From the NCBI GenBank assembly GCA_963744875.1, contig CAVUVQ010000025.1:1-64000 (forward strand): a stretch of DNA of 64,000 nucleotides, read 5' to 3'. Position 1 is the stretch's first letter; the number at the start of each line of letters is the position of its first letter. A program made the position numbers and the translations under genes. Below are positions 1 through 9,588 of this stretch, in pieces. The DNA is from JACDAE01 sp963744875. Lineage in GTDB: Bacteria > Chloroflexota > Ktedonobacteria > Ktedonobacterales > Ktedonobacteraceae. A model generated the notes under the pieces. That model saw only the letters and a list, made by a program, of their open reading frames with translations, had not been told where the DNA came from and did no database searches.

Positions 1-8
1 CCAGAAGG

Positions 9-421
9 ATGTCGCCCTGCTTCTGGCAGCAGAAACGCCGTAGCGCAAAAACCTCATCTCGCAACCTGTTTTGTGTGCATCGGTTGCGAGATGAGGGTGA
101 TTATTTCCCTGAAGCGCTACGTGACCTCGTGCTTTTACCCGAACTGCCGTTTTCTTCCTGGTTCGCAAGGACGCCGCAGTTTGATGCCCAGGTCTGGCAG
201 AGAGCACAGCAAGAGCATGACGTGATGATGCAGTGGTGGCTGCATTGCACCTGCTTCCTTGCTCTGGAGAGGACCAGGACATCGTCATTGTCTTGAGCGA
301 CATCCTCCATACATTGGGGGTAAAATATGATCTCTTGCTGGCAAATTGGTGGAGTGATCAGATCATTGATCTGCGCAAAATCTCTTTAATAGGGTCAGTG
401 GAGTACGGGAAGGTGTGGTAG
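9..421 (+). pseudogene. possible 3' end of an upstream gene, frame broken
   Basis: Two short open frames run on from each other: one to about 296 (ending in a PFSSWFARTPQFDAQVWQRA-like stretch) and one from about 233 to 421 (DIVIVLSDILHTLGVKYDLL, then ANWWSDQIIDLRKI). Each looks protein-like, and together they could be the C-terminal end of a gene entering from the left with a one-base shift near 235. I do not recognise the family. A strong inverted repeat at 40-120 lies inside it, which is unusual for coding DNA and leaves open that the stretch is non-coding. Confidence 0.3.
40..120. repeat. inverted repeat with nested arms
   Basis: A perfect 15-bp inverted repeat (52-66 with 82-96, 15-nt loop) is enclosed by a second perfect 7-bp pair (GTAGCGC 40-46 with GCGCTAC 114-120). 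No T-run follows on either side, so it is not a classical terminator. Confidence 0.6.
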
Positions 422-491
422 CGTAAGAGAGATATGCTACTAACAAAGGGTGTCACACCCTCAAAAAGTAGAAGATAAGGTGTTAAAAAAT

Positions 492-1514
492 ATGAAGACG
501 TATAATCTCTGTATTCTCGGCTTTGGGAGTATTGGTCGAGCTCTGGTTGCTCTTTTGCTGGAGAAGCAGCAGGAACTCCAGGTTCGCTATGGGATCGACT
601 GGCGTCTCACTGGTCTGGCGACGCGTCGTCTAGGTTGGATTGCTGATCCAACCGGATTGGATGTGCAGAGTCTCTTGCGTGGAGAGACGTTTGATGCGCA
701 GACACGAAAAGAAGAGAATGTTCATGACTGGTTGGCAAGAGCCAGAGCAGATGTTTTCTTCGAACTCTCATCCCTAAATGTTGAAACCGGTGAACCTGCT
801 ATCTCCCATCTTCGAGCCGCCCTGGAGCGGGGAGCCTATGCTATTACGGCCAATAAAGGACCGGTTGTTCATGCGCATGGCGAACTTCAGGACCTGGCTC
901 GTCAACATCATACCCGCTTTATGTACGAGGGCGCTGTCATGGCCGGCGCTCCCATTTTTGCCCTGTTCCGCGACGCCCTCCCGGCGTCCAGGCTACTGGC
1001 GTTTCGTGGCCTCCTCAATTCTACGTCAAATGTTATTCTTACCGAAATGGAAGGTGGCAAAACCTTTGCCGAGGCCGTCCAGGTGGCCCAGAAGATGGGG
1101 ATTACAGAAACTGATCCCAGCAACGATGTCGATGGCTGGGATGCTACGGTCAAGCTGTGTGCCATCTCAACCGTCTTAATGAATGTTCCTCTGAAGCCGC
1201 AGCAGGTCACGAGAGAGAGCATTCGTGGCCTTAGCCCTGAACTATTGCGAGCAGCCAATGCCCAGAACAAAACCTATCGTAGCGTTGGGCGTCTCGAACG
1301 TTCTGCCGATGGCGTCAAGGCCAGCGTCGGTCCAGAACTGCTGAATAGAGATGACTCTTTTGCAACTGTGAGTCCTGCCTCCTTGCTCTCCCATTTCGAG
1401 CTGGATGTCATTCCTGGCCTCACGATGATTTTGCATGCACCCTCCGATTCAGATATGCCCCGTACTGTCGCTTACGATGTTCTGGCCGATTGGTTACGTG
1501 CCCTGGATCGTTAA
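492..1514 (+). CDS. hom: homoserine dehydrogenase, short form
   Basis: Reduces aspartate-4-semialdehyde to homoserine with NAD(P)H, the branch point to threonine and methionine; cytoplasmic. The Rossmann motif GFGSIG lies at residues 10-15, TANKG follows the nucleotide-binding domain, and the family signature with the conserved Asp and Lys is seen in DPSNDVDGWDATVKL. At 340 residues there is no room for a C-terminal ACT domain, so threonine feedback through ACT is not expected. The open frame extends up to a GTG at 450, but ATG 492 fits the protein family better and has AGATAAGG upstream. It is monocistronic: 108 bp separate it from the polysaccharide genes. Confidence 0.9.
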   Translation: MKTYNLCILGFGSIGRALVALLLEKQQELQVRYGIDWRLTGLATRRLGWIADPTGLDVQSLLRGETFDAQTRKEENVHDWLARARADVFFELSSLNVETGEPAISHLRAALERGAYAITANKGPVVHAHGELQDLARQHHTRFMYEGAVMAGAPIFALFRDALPASRLLAFRGLLNSTSNVILTEMEGGKTFAEAVQVAQKMGITETDPSNDVDGWDATVKLCAISTVLMNVPLKPQQVTRESIRGLSPELLRAANAQNKTYRSVGRLERSADGVKASVGPELLNRDDSFATVSPASLLSHFELDVIPGLTMILHAPSDSDMPRTVAYDVLADWLRALDR

Positions 1515-1526
1515 AGACGTATTTTG

Positions 1527-1545
1527 CATCTTCTTAAGATGTTTT
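1527..1545 (+). terminator. weak hairpin terminator after hom
   Basis: CATCTT and AAGATG form a 6-bp stem with a 3-nt loop, followed by TTTT, 13 bp after the hom stop. The short stem makes this only suggestive. Confidence 0.4.
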
Positions 1546-1560
1546 AGAGCAGTGAGATTT

Positions 1561-1600
1561 GGCTAGCCTCTGTACCATAGAAGAAAAGGAACATCGCAAC
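1561..1600 (+). promoter_or_regulatory. upstream motif shared with 12755-12790
   Basis: The core TGTACCATAGAAGAAAAGGA (1571-1590, then AC) recurs with two substitutions and one fewer A at 12761-12781. Both copies sit 30-60 bp before a gene of the polysaccharide region. A shared promoter or regulator site is inferred; no clean -35/-10 pair was identified. Confidence 0.35.
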
Positions 1601-1622
1601 TTCTAGTAAAGGGGACGCTAAA

Positions 1623-3543
1623 TTGACAACCTTATCTGCCCAAAATCTGCTTCCAGCAAAAATAGTATTGGAAGAGCCTCTCAACGTCGTTATTGTCGTG
1701 ACGTATGCCCATCCATATATTGGATCCGGTTTAGGGGTCGTTGCAAAGTTTCAAGCAGAATATCTGGCATCCCAGGGACATCACGTAACGCTGATAAGTA
1801 GTAACATTCCACACACCTCTAAAATGTTTGTTTTGAATAGCGTCACATACAGGAAAGTTCCTTCATTAGCATTCTTAGAGCGCTTACACATTCCGGTCCC
1901 TCTTCTTTTTTTTAACACAAAAACCATCAGTGCAATAAAACATGCAGATGTTGTGCATGTGCACGATATCCTGTACCCCTCTTCTTTCTTTGCTACCATG
2001 GTCGCAAAATTTTACAAGAAAAAGGTCATTATTACACAGCACGTTCCCCACGTTTATTATGAGAACAGAGTAATAGATACCATAGAGAAGGCCGTGTTTT
2101 ATACAATGGGGCTGGTAACTCTCTGGGCAAGTGATGCTGTAGTAGTGTTAAACAATTCTGTGTATCAATGGGTGAAACAATACAAAGATGAAGTGCACTA
2201 TCTTCCCAATGGCGTGGATTTAAAGTTATTTAAGCCCCCCACGGAACAAGAAAAGCAAAGCATCCGAGCGCGGTACAACATCCCATCTGATGAAATTCGT
2301 CGTTTTATTTGTGGGGAGGTTTGTCCCCAAAAAAGGCTTCGATATCCTCTACAACGCAAAGGATCCTTCTTATCTTCTCGTATTTGCCGGAGGAGGAATC
2401 ATCCCCGAAGCCCTAAAAATTGATGATTTGGTAAGAATTATTGGTCCACTTCCTCAGGAAGAATTGGCTACGCTCTATCAAGCAAGTGATGTATTTATTC
2501 TTCCCTCTTATGGCGAAGGCTTTCCGCTTTCCATTCAGGAAGCAATGGCGACAGGTTTGCCAATTATTACCAGCAAGCAAAATAAACTCAGTCATTTACT
2601 TGATAGCCCATTGATTTTCTACATAGATAGAACAGAAATGGATATCAAGGCTGCCATTAAAACAATACAAAGCAATGGAAAACTGCGCAAAGATATGGGC
2701 GAATACTCGCTTAAAATTGCGAGAGAGAACTACTCCTGGGAGAAGAACAATACAAAATTATTAGACATCTATTATGATAAGCCGCAACCACAAATAACGC
2801 CAGATCCAAAAGTGGTGTATGTGACGACAAGTTGGGATGATGGACATAAGTTGGATGTCAGACTTGCAGCTTTGCTGCAAAAATATGGCATAAAGGGAAC
2901 CTTTTATGTTTGTCCACAGGATCGCGAGTTCAGGCGTGACGATCTATTAAGCAATCCGGATCTGCAATCCATCAGCAAAGACTTTGAAATTGGCGGCCAT
3001 ACAATCACACACCCCCATCTCACACGAATTCCAACTGCGCAGGCTGACGATGAAATTGCCCTCTCAAAAGCGTATTTAGAGGAAATTTTGCAGCGCGAAG
3101 TAACTGCGTTTTGCTATCCTTATGGAGATCATAATGACGCGGTGAAAGCTATCGTCAAAAAATACGGCTACAGTATGGCAAGAACGACGAAAAGATATGC
3201 ATTTGACATTCCTCAAGATCTTTTCGCAGTTCCAACAACTTTCCATACCTATTCGCATTATTCAGACCTGCCCAAAATTTTGCCTTTTGCTAAATTTTCC
3301 CTTCACACTGTAAAGAATCTTTGGGATTGGGAGAATCTGGCAATCGCCCTCTTTGAACGTACATGCCAGACGGGAGGAGTCTTTCATCTCTGGGGCCATT
3401 CCTGGGAGATAGAAAAATATAATGGCTGGCAAAAGCTAGAAAATATCCTTGCGCATATTGCCCAAAAAAGCAACGTTATCCATCAAACAAATACAGAAAT
3501 TATTCAGGCAGCTACTCTCCTGGCTACATCCAGGAGTATGTAA
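1623..3543 (+). CDS. family-4 glycosyltransferase fused to NodB-type polysaccharide deacetylase (frame break near 2293)
   Basis: The N-terminal part (from TTG 1623, AAAGGGG nine bases upstream) is a GT-B glycosyltransferase with the N-lobe near residues 20-225. The C-lobe then runs in another frame (FVGRFVPKKGFDIL, GEGFPLSIQEAMATG). Removing one A from the run near 2293 joins them into 639 residues, so I treat it as one gene. From about residue 395 a NodB deacetylase domain follows without a break, with TTSWDDG, GHTITHPHL and CYPYG as its three catalytic motifs. Such a protein would add a sugar to a lipid-linked glycan and deacetylate a sugar. The GT-deacetylase fusion is unusual. The break is either an assembly error or an inactivating mutation. 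First gene of a tight run ending at 8066. Confidence 0.75.
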
Positions 3544-3577
3544 TGGCCTCCAATGGGCATAACGAGAGGAGTCTGGA

Positions 3578-4666
3578 TTGAAGATACTTTTTATCGCCAC
3601 TTATTTCCCTCCATCATTAGGCGGAGTCGAGAATTACGTTTTCAATATTGCACTTGGCTTAAAACAAACATATAACGCCGAAGTCGTTGTGGTAACCGCA
3701 AATACCAGGAGTAAGCTACTGAGCATCGAAGATTATTGTGGCATGAAAGTCTATCGTTTACCTGTAATGATGCGTTTCTCGAACACACCGCTCAATCCAT
3801 TGTGGTACTTCACGCTTAAAAACATTATTCGCGAAGAGAAGCCGGATATTATTAATGCCCATCAACCGGTCATGTTTATGGGCGATATCACTGCCTTCCT
3901 GGTAGGTAAAATACCCTTTGTTTTGACCTATCATGCAGGAACAATGAAAAAGAAGAAATTGCCTATCGATATCATCATCCATCTTTACGAAACGTTCGTT
4001 CTTCCGCATACCGCAAAAAAAGCGAGCAGAATTATCTGTGCTTCCTGCTTTGTACGAGATACCGTTTTGAAGAAGTATGCATCCAAGATTACCATAATCT
4101 CTCCAGCCGTGAATACCTCTTTGTATAAGCCCGATCCTGAAGTAAAGAGAGAAGAAAAGCTGGTTCTTTTCATCGCACGGCATAAAACAATGTACAGAAT
4201 GAAAGGCTTGTATTACCTTATCGATGCAATAAAAATGCTTCCAGGGGTCAGGCTACATGTTGTGGGAGAGGTTGACGAGAGTTCGGATGAAAACATTGAG
4301 TTTGTAGGAGTAAAGCAAGGCGAAGATCTGGTTAAGGAAATGCAAAAAGCAAGTGTCATGGTGCTTGCCTCGCTTGCTCATATGGAAAGCTTTGGAATGG
4401 TGCTTATTGAAGCAATGGCATGTGGCACCCCGGTGGTTGGAACGAATATCGGCGGGATTCCCGAAGTCATTAGAGATAACGTCGATGGGTTCATCGTAGC
4501 GCCCTGTGATAGTAAAGCCTTAGCGCAGGCAATCTCAAAAATAGTGTCGAATAAAGAATTAGCAGCTCGGATGGGTCATGCTGGCGAGATGAAAGTCAGA
4601 GAAAATTTTGTCTGGGAGACACGGGTTGCTTTAACAGAGGAAGTATTTGTATCATGTCTAAAATAA
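3578..4666 (+). CDS. glycosyltransferase family 4
   Basis: A 362-residue GT-B enzyme, presumably transferring an NDP-sugar to a growing surface polysaccharide at the inner face of the membrane. The N-terminus reads YFPPSLGGVENYVFNIA, the typical glycine-rich acceptor-side loop. The C-lobe carries the retaining EX7E-type region ESFGMVLIEAMACGTPVVG near residues 270-288. The start is TTG 3578 with GAGAGGA seven bases upstream; no ATG fits better. It overlaps the next gene by 13 bp, so the two are translationally coupled. Donor and acceptor cannot be told from sequence. Confidence 0.85.
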   Translation: MKILFIATYFPPSLGGVENYVFNIALGLKQTYNAEVVVVTANTRSKLLSIEDYCGMKVYRLPVMMRFSNTPLNPLWYFTLKNIIREEKPDIINAHQPVMFMGDITAFLVGKIPFVLTYHAGTMKKKKLPIDIIIHLYETFVLPHTAKKASRIICASCFVRDTVLKKYASKITIISPAVNTSLYKPDPEVKREEKLVLFIARHKTMYRMKGLYYLIDAIKMLPGVRLHVVGEVDESSDENIEFVGVKQGEDLVKEMQKASVMVLASLAHMESFGMVLIEAMACGTPVVGTNIGGIPEVIRDNVDGFIVAPCDSKALAQAISKIVSNKELAARMGHAGEMKVRENFVWETRVALTEEVFVSCLK

Positions 4667-5769
4667 GCTCGCTCAAACCTGAAATTGTGCAGGTGACATC
4701 CTATTATCCCCCTCACCTGGGTGGTATGGAAAATTACGCAGCGCAGGTGGCAGAACGTTTTGCATGCAGGGGATATACAGTATCGGTCTACACATCCAAT
4801 ATAGGCTATTCTCAACAGAAGGTGCAGGACTTCAAAGCACGCGTCCATTATTTAAAATCGCTTGAATTTGCGCATACACCAATCATGTTCACCTTATTTT
4901 TTCGGTTGCTTGCGCTGCCACGTAACTCTCTTATCCATCTGCACGTTTCACAGGCTATCTCGCCGGAGGTCGTCTACTTGATATCCAGATTGAAAAAGAT
5001 TCCCTATATAGCCCATGTGCATATTGATGCAGATCCTACAGGACCCTTTGGTTTTCTTCTTGGGCCTTACAAGAAGGTGTTTCTAAAACGCGTTTTGAAA
5101 TCCGCGTCAAAAATAATTTGTCTTTCCGATTCTCAGAAAGCAATAATCATAAAGAAGTATCCCGTGTGCCCAGAAAATGTCATCTCGCTTCGTAATGGGG
5201 TCGATGACTCATATTTTATGAAAAGGACAATCCATAAAAGAGATATTCCTACTATTCTCTATGTGGGAAGGCTCGCTCCTCAAAAAAATGTACGCAGACT
5301 TATCGAGGCGTTCAGCTTGCTGAAAGAAAAGGCACACTTGCGTATCGTCGGTGACGGAGAGGATCGCAGCCATATCGAACAGCTCATCAAGGATCTCGCG
5401 CTCTGCTCGGTAACGATGGTTGGCATAAAGTCTGGTAAAGAACTGCTAGAAGAATATAAAAACGCAGACGTTCTCGCCGTTTCGTCGGATAAGGAAGGGG
5501 GCGCACCACTGGTGATCCTGGAGGCACTTGCGACCGGACTACCAGTCATCGTGTCGGACATTTATGGCATCCGTGAACTACTCGGCGATATGGTCTTACT
5601 TGTGCCGAATCCCTCACCTGAAAATTTTGCAACTGCATTAGATGAAGTGCTATCGAACACTGATTTACAACAGCAACTTTCGTGCAAGGCAGAAGAAAAT
5701 ATCAAGTCTTTTCGCTGGGATACCATCGTTGCCGAACTGGAAAAAATATATGAGGAGGTTCTTTCGTGA
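4654..5769 (+). CDS. glycosyltransferase family 4
   Basis: Second intact GT-B enzyme of the locus, 371 residues. YYPPHLGGMENYAAQVAERF lies near residue 20, and the donor-binding stretch EGGAPLVILEALATGLPVI near residue 280. It starts at ATG 4654 inside the end of the preceding gene and ends with a 4-bp overlap (GTGA) into the next, so 3578-8066 is one coupled unit. It belongs to the same broad family as the gene before it but differs clearly in sequence, which argues for different linkages rather than recent duplication. Confidence 0.85.
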   Translation: MSKISSLKPEIVQVTSYYPPHLGGMENYAAQVAERFACRGYTVSVYTSNIGYSQQKVQDFKARVHYLKSLEFAHTPIMFTLFFRLLALPRNSLIHLHVSQAISPEVVYLISRLKKIPYIAHVHIDADPTGPFGFLLGPYKKVFLKRVLKSASKIICLSDSQKAIIIKKYPVCPENVISLRNGVDDSYFMKRTIHKRDIPTILYVGRLAPQKNVRRLIEAFSLLKEKAHLRIVGDGEDRSHIEQLIKDLALCSVTMVGIKSGKELLEEYKNADVLAVSSDKEGGAPLVILEALATGLPVIVSDIYGIRELLGDMVLLVPNPSPENFATALDEVLSNTDLQQQLSCKAEENIKSFRWDTIVAELEKIYEEVLS

Positions 5770-8066
5770 TTTTAAAAAAACTGCATGTCTTCTCCTTATT
5801 ATTGGGGATTGACCTTCTTGCCACAGCACTTGAACTGACCAATACCAATTTTCTCGGTATAGCAACGCTTCTTTCCTTCTGTGCTTCTATTCTAGTGCCA
5901 GGTCTTCTCATCTCATTGATTTTACGCATTCAAAAGCTCTCTCTGTGGGAAAATCTCTTGATCGTTGTAGGACTTAGCATTGTTTTTTTGGAATTTGGAG
6001 GACTACTCTTAAATATCCTCTTACCATTATTCGGCCTACGGGATCCCCTGGCATTGCGAAACCTCATTTTTGGCTTTGCTGTGTATAATATTCTCCTTTT
6101 TGTATTTGCCTGGATGAGAACAGAACAATTTGTCATCAAGGTCCAGGTGCCCAGGCGCTCACGTGGCGAAAAAGTATTGTATCTGGTGCCCCTCTTCTTT
6201 CCCATCCTTGGCCTTCTGGGAGCCATTATGATAAACAATGGCGGCAGCAATATTCTCACACTCATTCTGCTCGGGGCTATCGCGCTTTATAGCTTTCTCC
6301 TGGTGCTATTTCGTACGCGTATAGCTGTTGATCTCTATCCCTTTGCCATATTTTTCATCGGAATGGCCTCTTTATTTACCACGTCTCTACGTAGCTGGTA
6401 TATCACGGGCCATGATATTGAAAGAGAATTTTACTTCTTCCAACTTACAAATATTCACCACCTCTGGAATCCAACCCTTTACCATGATGCCTATAATGCG
6501 TGCCTTAGTATTACTATATTGCCAACCGTTCTCACCAACCTGCTGATGGTAGAGGATATGTACGTTTATAAAGTAATTTTTCAAATTTTATTTGCAAGCA
6601 CTTCCGTCATCGTCTTCTTCCTTATGAAACACTACACGACCCCTGTATTGGCTTTCTTGTCCGTCTTCTTTCTTATGTCTTTTCCAACATTTTTCAACGA
6701 TATGCCTATGTTGAATTGACAGGAGATAGGGTTTCTCTTCTTTGGCCTGGTACTCTATATGATGCTTCTCTCCGAGCTTTCTTTAGCGATAAGAAGGATA
6801 TTATTTACCATTTTTGCCTTTGCCGTAGTTGTTTCCCATTACTCAACAAATTATGTTTTACTCGCGCTGGCTCTATTTGTCTATATCTTGACCTTCGTCG
6901 TTTCCTTGCCCTTTGTGAAAAAGCTCTTTGCTTCGCTAAAGCCTTATGGCAGGCTAAAAGAAACCTTTCCACGTAAAGCGTTTCTCAGCCTCCCCTTGCT
7001 ATTGTTGCTCTTAGGGATGACGTATATCTGGAATAATTTATATACAAATTCATCAAATCATGCCGGCTCGGTACTGGTAGAAGTTGTGGGTAGTGTACTC
7101 ACACCTTCAAACGCCGATAAGAAGTCAAGTGATCTCTCTTATAGTGTCTTCTCTTCTTCCAAAATTGACCCGGAACAACAGCTTCAGCAATACATTCAAA
7201 GCACTATCCAGGCCGAAAGTTATGGGAGTGCCGAAAATGTAGATCTATACGATAAATCAATAACCAGTAGATACCCAAACTATCCTGTCTCGCAAGAGCA
7301 ACTGGCACCGACAGCATTAGGAACCTGGTTATCTTCTTTCCATATCCCCGTGTTCGATATTCAAGCAGAATTAAGGTCTCTTTCCGCTTACTTCATGCAA
7401 ATCTTTGTATTTATTGGCTTGTTTGCTATATTTTTCTTCAAGCAGAAAAAACCGTTTGATCTGCAATACCTGCTCCTATGTTTCGGCTCTATTTTCCTGC
7501 TCATTCTTGAAACGCTACTGCCTGCTCTGTCGGTAGAGTATGGATTATTGCGCATGTTTGAACAACTGCTTTTTGTGTTGGCTCTGCCAATTGTGCTTGG
7601 CCTGAGTTCAATCTTCTTTTTTGTGAAAGAGCAAAAAAGAATCTTGCTTATCGGAATAGTCGCAGCCATTTTCTTTTTAAACTTAACGGGATTTATCTCG
7701 CACCTTACAGGAGAATATTATCCTCAGATGACTCTGGACAATTCAGGTTTATACTACGATGCATATTATGTGCATAAGTCAGATGTGTTTGCTATCATCT
7801 GGCTCTCAAAGAATGATGTCGATAAGAAGCTTGTAGAGGCTGGCCTACCAGGTATAAACAAACTGCTCACGTATGGTCATATCAATGCCTTGAATGAAAT
7901 TTTTCCGCCGGTAATTCGCAAAGATGCCTATGTTTACCTGGAAACTTCAAGCAATACAGTCGTCTCCATTGATCAAAATGTGCTGGTCTTTAACTCATCT
8001 AAGCCGTTTTTAGATGATAATAAGAATCTGGTGTATAGCAACGGTCAGGATAATATCTATAGGTAG
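5766..8066 (+). CDS. large polytopic membrane protein, DUF2206-like, interrupted by an in-frame TGA at 6717
   Basis: Starts at GTG 5766, overlapping the glycosyltransferase stop. The frame stays open on both sides of a single TGA (6717-6719). Translation continues in the same frame as QEIGFLFFGLVLYMMLLSEL and on to a TAG at 8064-8066, giving 766 codons if read through. Many hydrophobic helices occur in both halves, with an extracytoplasmic loop around 7060-7330. It resembles large DUF2206-type membrane proteins found beside polysaccharide glycosyltransferases (family assignment tentative). CGA to TGA is the simplest cause. The stop may be a real nonsense mutation, a base error or a strain polymorphism; nothing suggests selenocysteine. 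Its stop codon falls inside the palindromic repeat at 8063. Confidence 0.65.
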
Positions 8067-8146
8067 GGACCCGATTTATCACGTCTGATAATTTATTAAA
8101 AACTTACGCTCAATAAATTATTAGGCGCAATAAATCGGGTCTCTAC
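8063..8146. repeat. GTAGGG...CCCTAC-type palindromic repeat between converging genes
   Basis: GTAGGGACCCGATTTAT at the left is answered by ATAAATCGGGTCTCTAC at the right, and the inner arms (ATAATTTATT / AATAAATTAT) also pair. The terminal GTAG supplies the TAG stop of the left gene (8064-8066). The terminal CTAC supplies the TAG stop of the minus-strand gene (8143-8145). The transcribed hairpin could also act as a bidirectional terminator. Confidence 0.8.
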
Positions 8147-9576
8147 GGTAAAACATTAATCGTGATTGTATAGACAGATGTTTTGTTAATGGTGTTGGGG
8201 ATGATGTTGAGTTGCACCTTTCCCTTGCGTACAGCCTGATACACAGCATAATACGAATTCGCGACAGGATCATAATGCAATATTGTGAGAGGCCGCAAGA
8301 TGCCATTTGTACTGAGGGAAAGCGTATATTTTGGGCTGGCATCTAATTGGAGTTTAAGGCCAATCCGATCCGAAAGATGCAAATTCTCTAGTGTGTAATT
8401 AGCGGAGTTTGTGAGCAGGTAGCTCTGAGAATTTACGATGGTTGAGGCTTGAAGGTGTGCCATACTTTTCCCCAAAGCATATGCTTGCAGGATATAGGCT
8501 GCAGGGAAGAAGTAATTCCCCTTATTTTTGATGATAGCCCAGGCATCAGGATATTGATCGCGGCTGTAGAAATCGAAGGCAACCGATCCGATTAGCTGGC
8601 TCCTATGAAGGTCTTTTAATGCTTGATACACGCCTTGATACACGTTCGCTTGTAACTCCGGACTACCAATGGTTTCCTGATCACTCACTTCATCGCCATT
8701 TGCCTCCCCAAATTCCTCAATCAGGATTGGCTTTTTCGTCTGTAATCCATTCTCGACCTGCAACAAAAATTCCTTTGTCTTCAGAGCAGGATCTAAATTG
8801 ATTCCAAAGCTGGTAGTAGAGAGTTGGTACATATGAATAGAATAGAAGTCAACAATATCAGCAATTTTTTTCCCGGCGGAGAAATCTGACCAATTGTAAG
8901 TATCAGGATTAGAAGGATATCCAGGCAGACTTGTGGTTGCCCACCATCCCACCGTTTGCAGAAGGGAAGGGTACTTTTCCTTGATCATCTTATGGGCAGA
9001 CTGAAGCATTTTTATGTTAGTGTCTGTTAAAAGCGGTTCATTTTTAATGTCTACGGCATAGACATCCGGGTTAGAAAAAACACCGCTATCAATATACTTT
9101 TGCACTAACTTCAGATAGATCGGTCGTATATCAGGGGTATAATAATCGTCGTTGTTGCTCGCGGTCTCGATAAGGATGAGCGCTTTTATACCTTTGCTTT
9201 GCATTTTGCTGAGTACATAATTCCACTGAGATTTCGTATAGACAGAGTCTATATTATCATGAAAGCTGCGTTGTGCATTTGTTATACGGATGAGATTAAC
9301 GCCCAATTCCGCCGCAATATCGATGAGATCCTGGCCTTTATTATTGACAACATAATGCTCTGAGGTAGGCAGGATCTGGCTCATATCAATGTTTTCACCA
9401 TAGAAGGTTGGCGTATGGTTCGCAGTGGGAGATAAGAAGGGAAAAACAGTGAAGATCAGGTTGACCGTCATATAGGGATAGAAAACATATGTTGTGGAGC
9501 AAGTCAAGGCAAGAAAACCAGACACATAAATCAGGAGGAGGGTCCCTTTATTTTTTTTCTTCGCCTTTTTTGACAT
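8143..9576 (-). CDS. membrane-anchored GH5-like glycoside hydrolase
   Basis: A 477-residue protein with a lysine-rich start and one hydrophobic helix (about residues 12-35), so the catalytic part faces outside. The TIM-barrel hallmarks of clan GH-A are visible: VDIKNEP (acid/base Glu) near residue 178 and ILIEEFGE (nucleophile Glu) near residue 292, with the conserved SIHMYQ between them. The C-terminal 100 residues look like a small beta domain. It is cellulase/mannanase-like in fold; the substrate is unknown. It lies opposite and next to the flippase, so trimming of the exported polysaccharide is a reasonable inference. ATG 9576 lies 13 bp after the flippase stop, so the two form a minus-strand pair. 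Confidence 0.75.
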   Translation of the reverse strand: MSKKAKKKNKGTLLLIYVSGFLALTCSTTYVFYPYMTVNLIFTVFPFLSPTANHTPTFYGENIDMSQILPTSEHYVVNNKGQDLIDIAAELGVNLIRITNAQRSFHDNIDSVYTKSQWNYVLSKMQSKGIKALILIETASNNDDYYTPDIRPIYLKLVQKYIDSGVFSNPDVYAVDIKNEPLLTDTNIKMLQSAHKMIKEKYPSLLQTVGWWATTSLPGYPSNPDTYNWSDFSAGKKIADIVDFYSIHMYQLSTTSFGINLDPALKTKEFLLQVENGLQTKKPILIEEFGEANGDEVSDQETIGSPELQANVYQGVYQALKDLHRSQLIGSVAFDFYSRDQYPDAWAIIKNKGNYFFPAAYILQAYALGKSMAHLQASTIVNSQSYLLTNSANYTLENLHLSDRIGLKLQLDASPKYTLSLSTNGILRPLTILHYDPVANSYYAVYQAVRKGKVQLNIIPNTINKTSVYTITINVLP

Positions 9577-9588
9577 GTTTGCCTTCCT

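Noticed and set aside
6717..6719. TGA read as selenocysteine or tryptophan
   Set aside because: No SECIS-like hairpin follows, other genes here end in TGA, and the protein family does not use selenocysteine; CGA to TGA is simpler.
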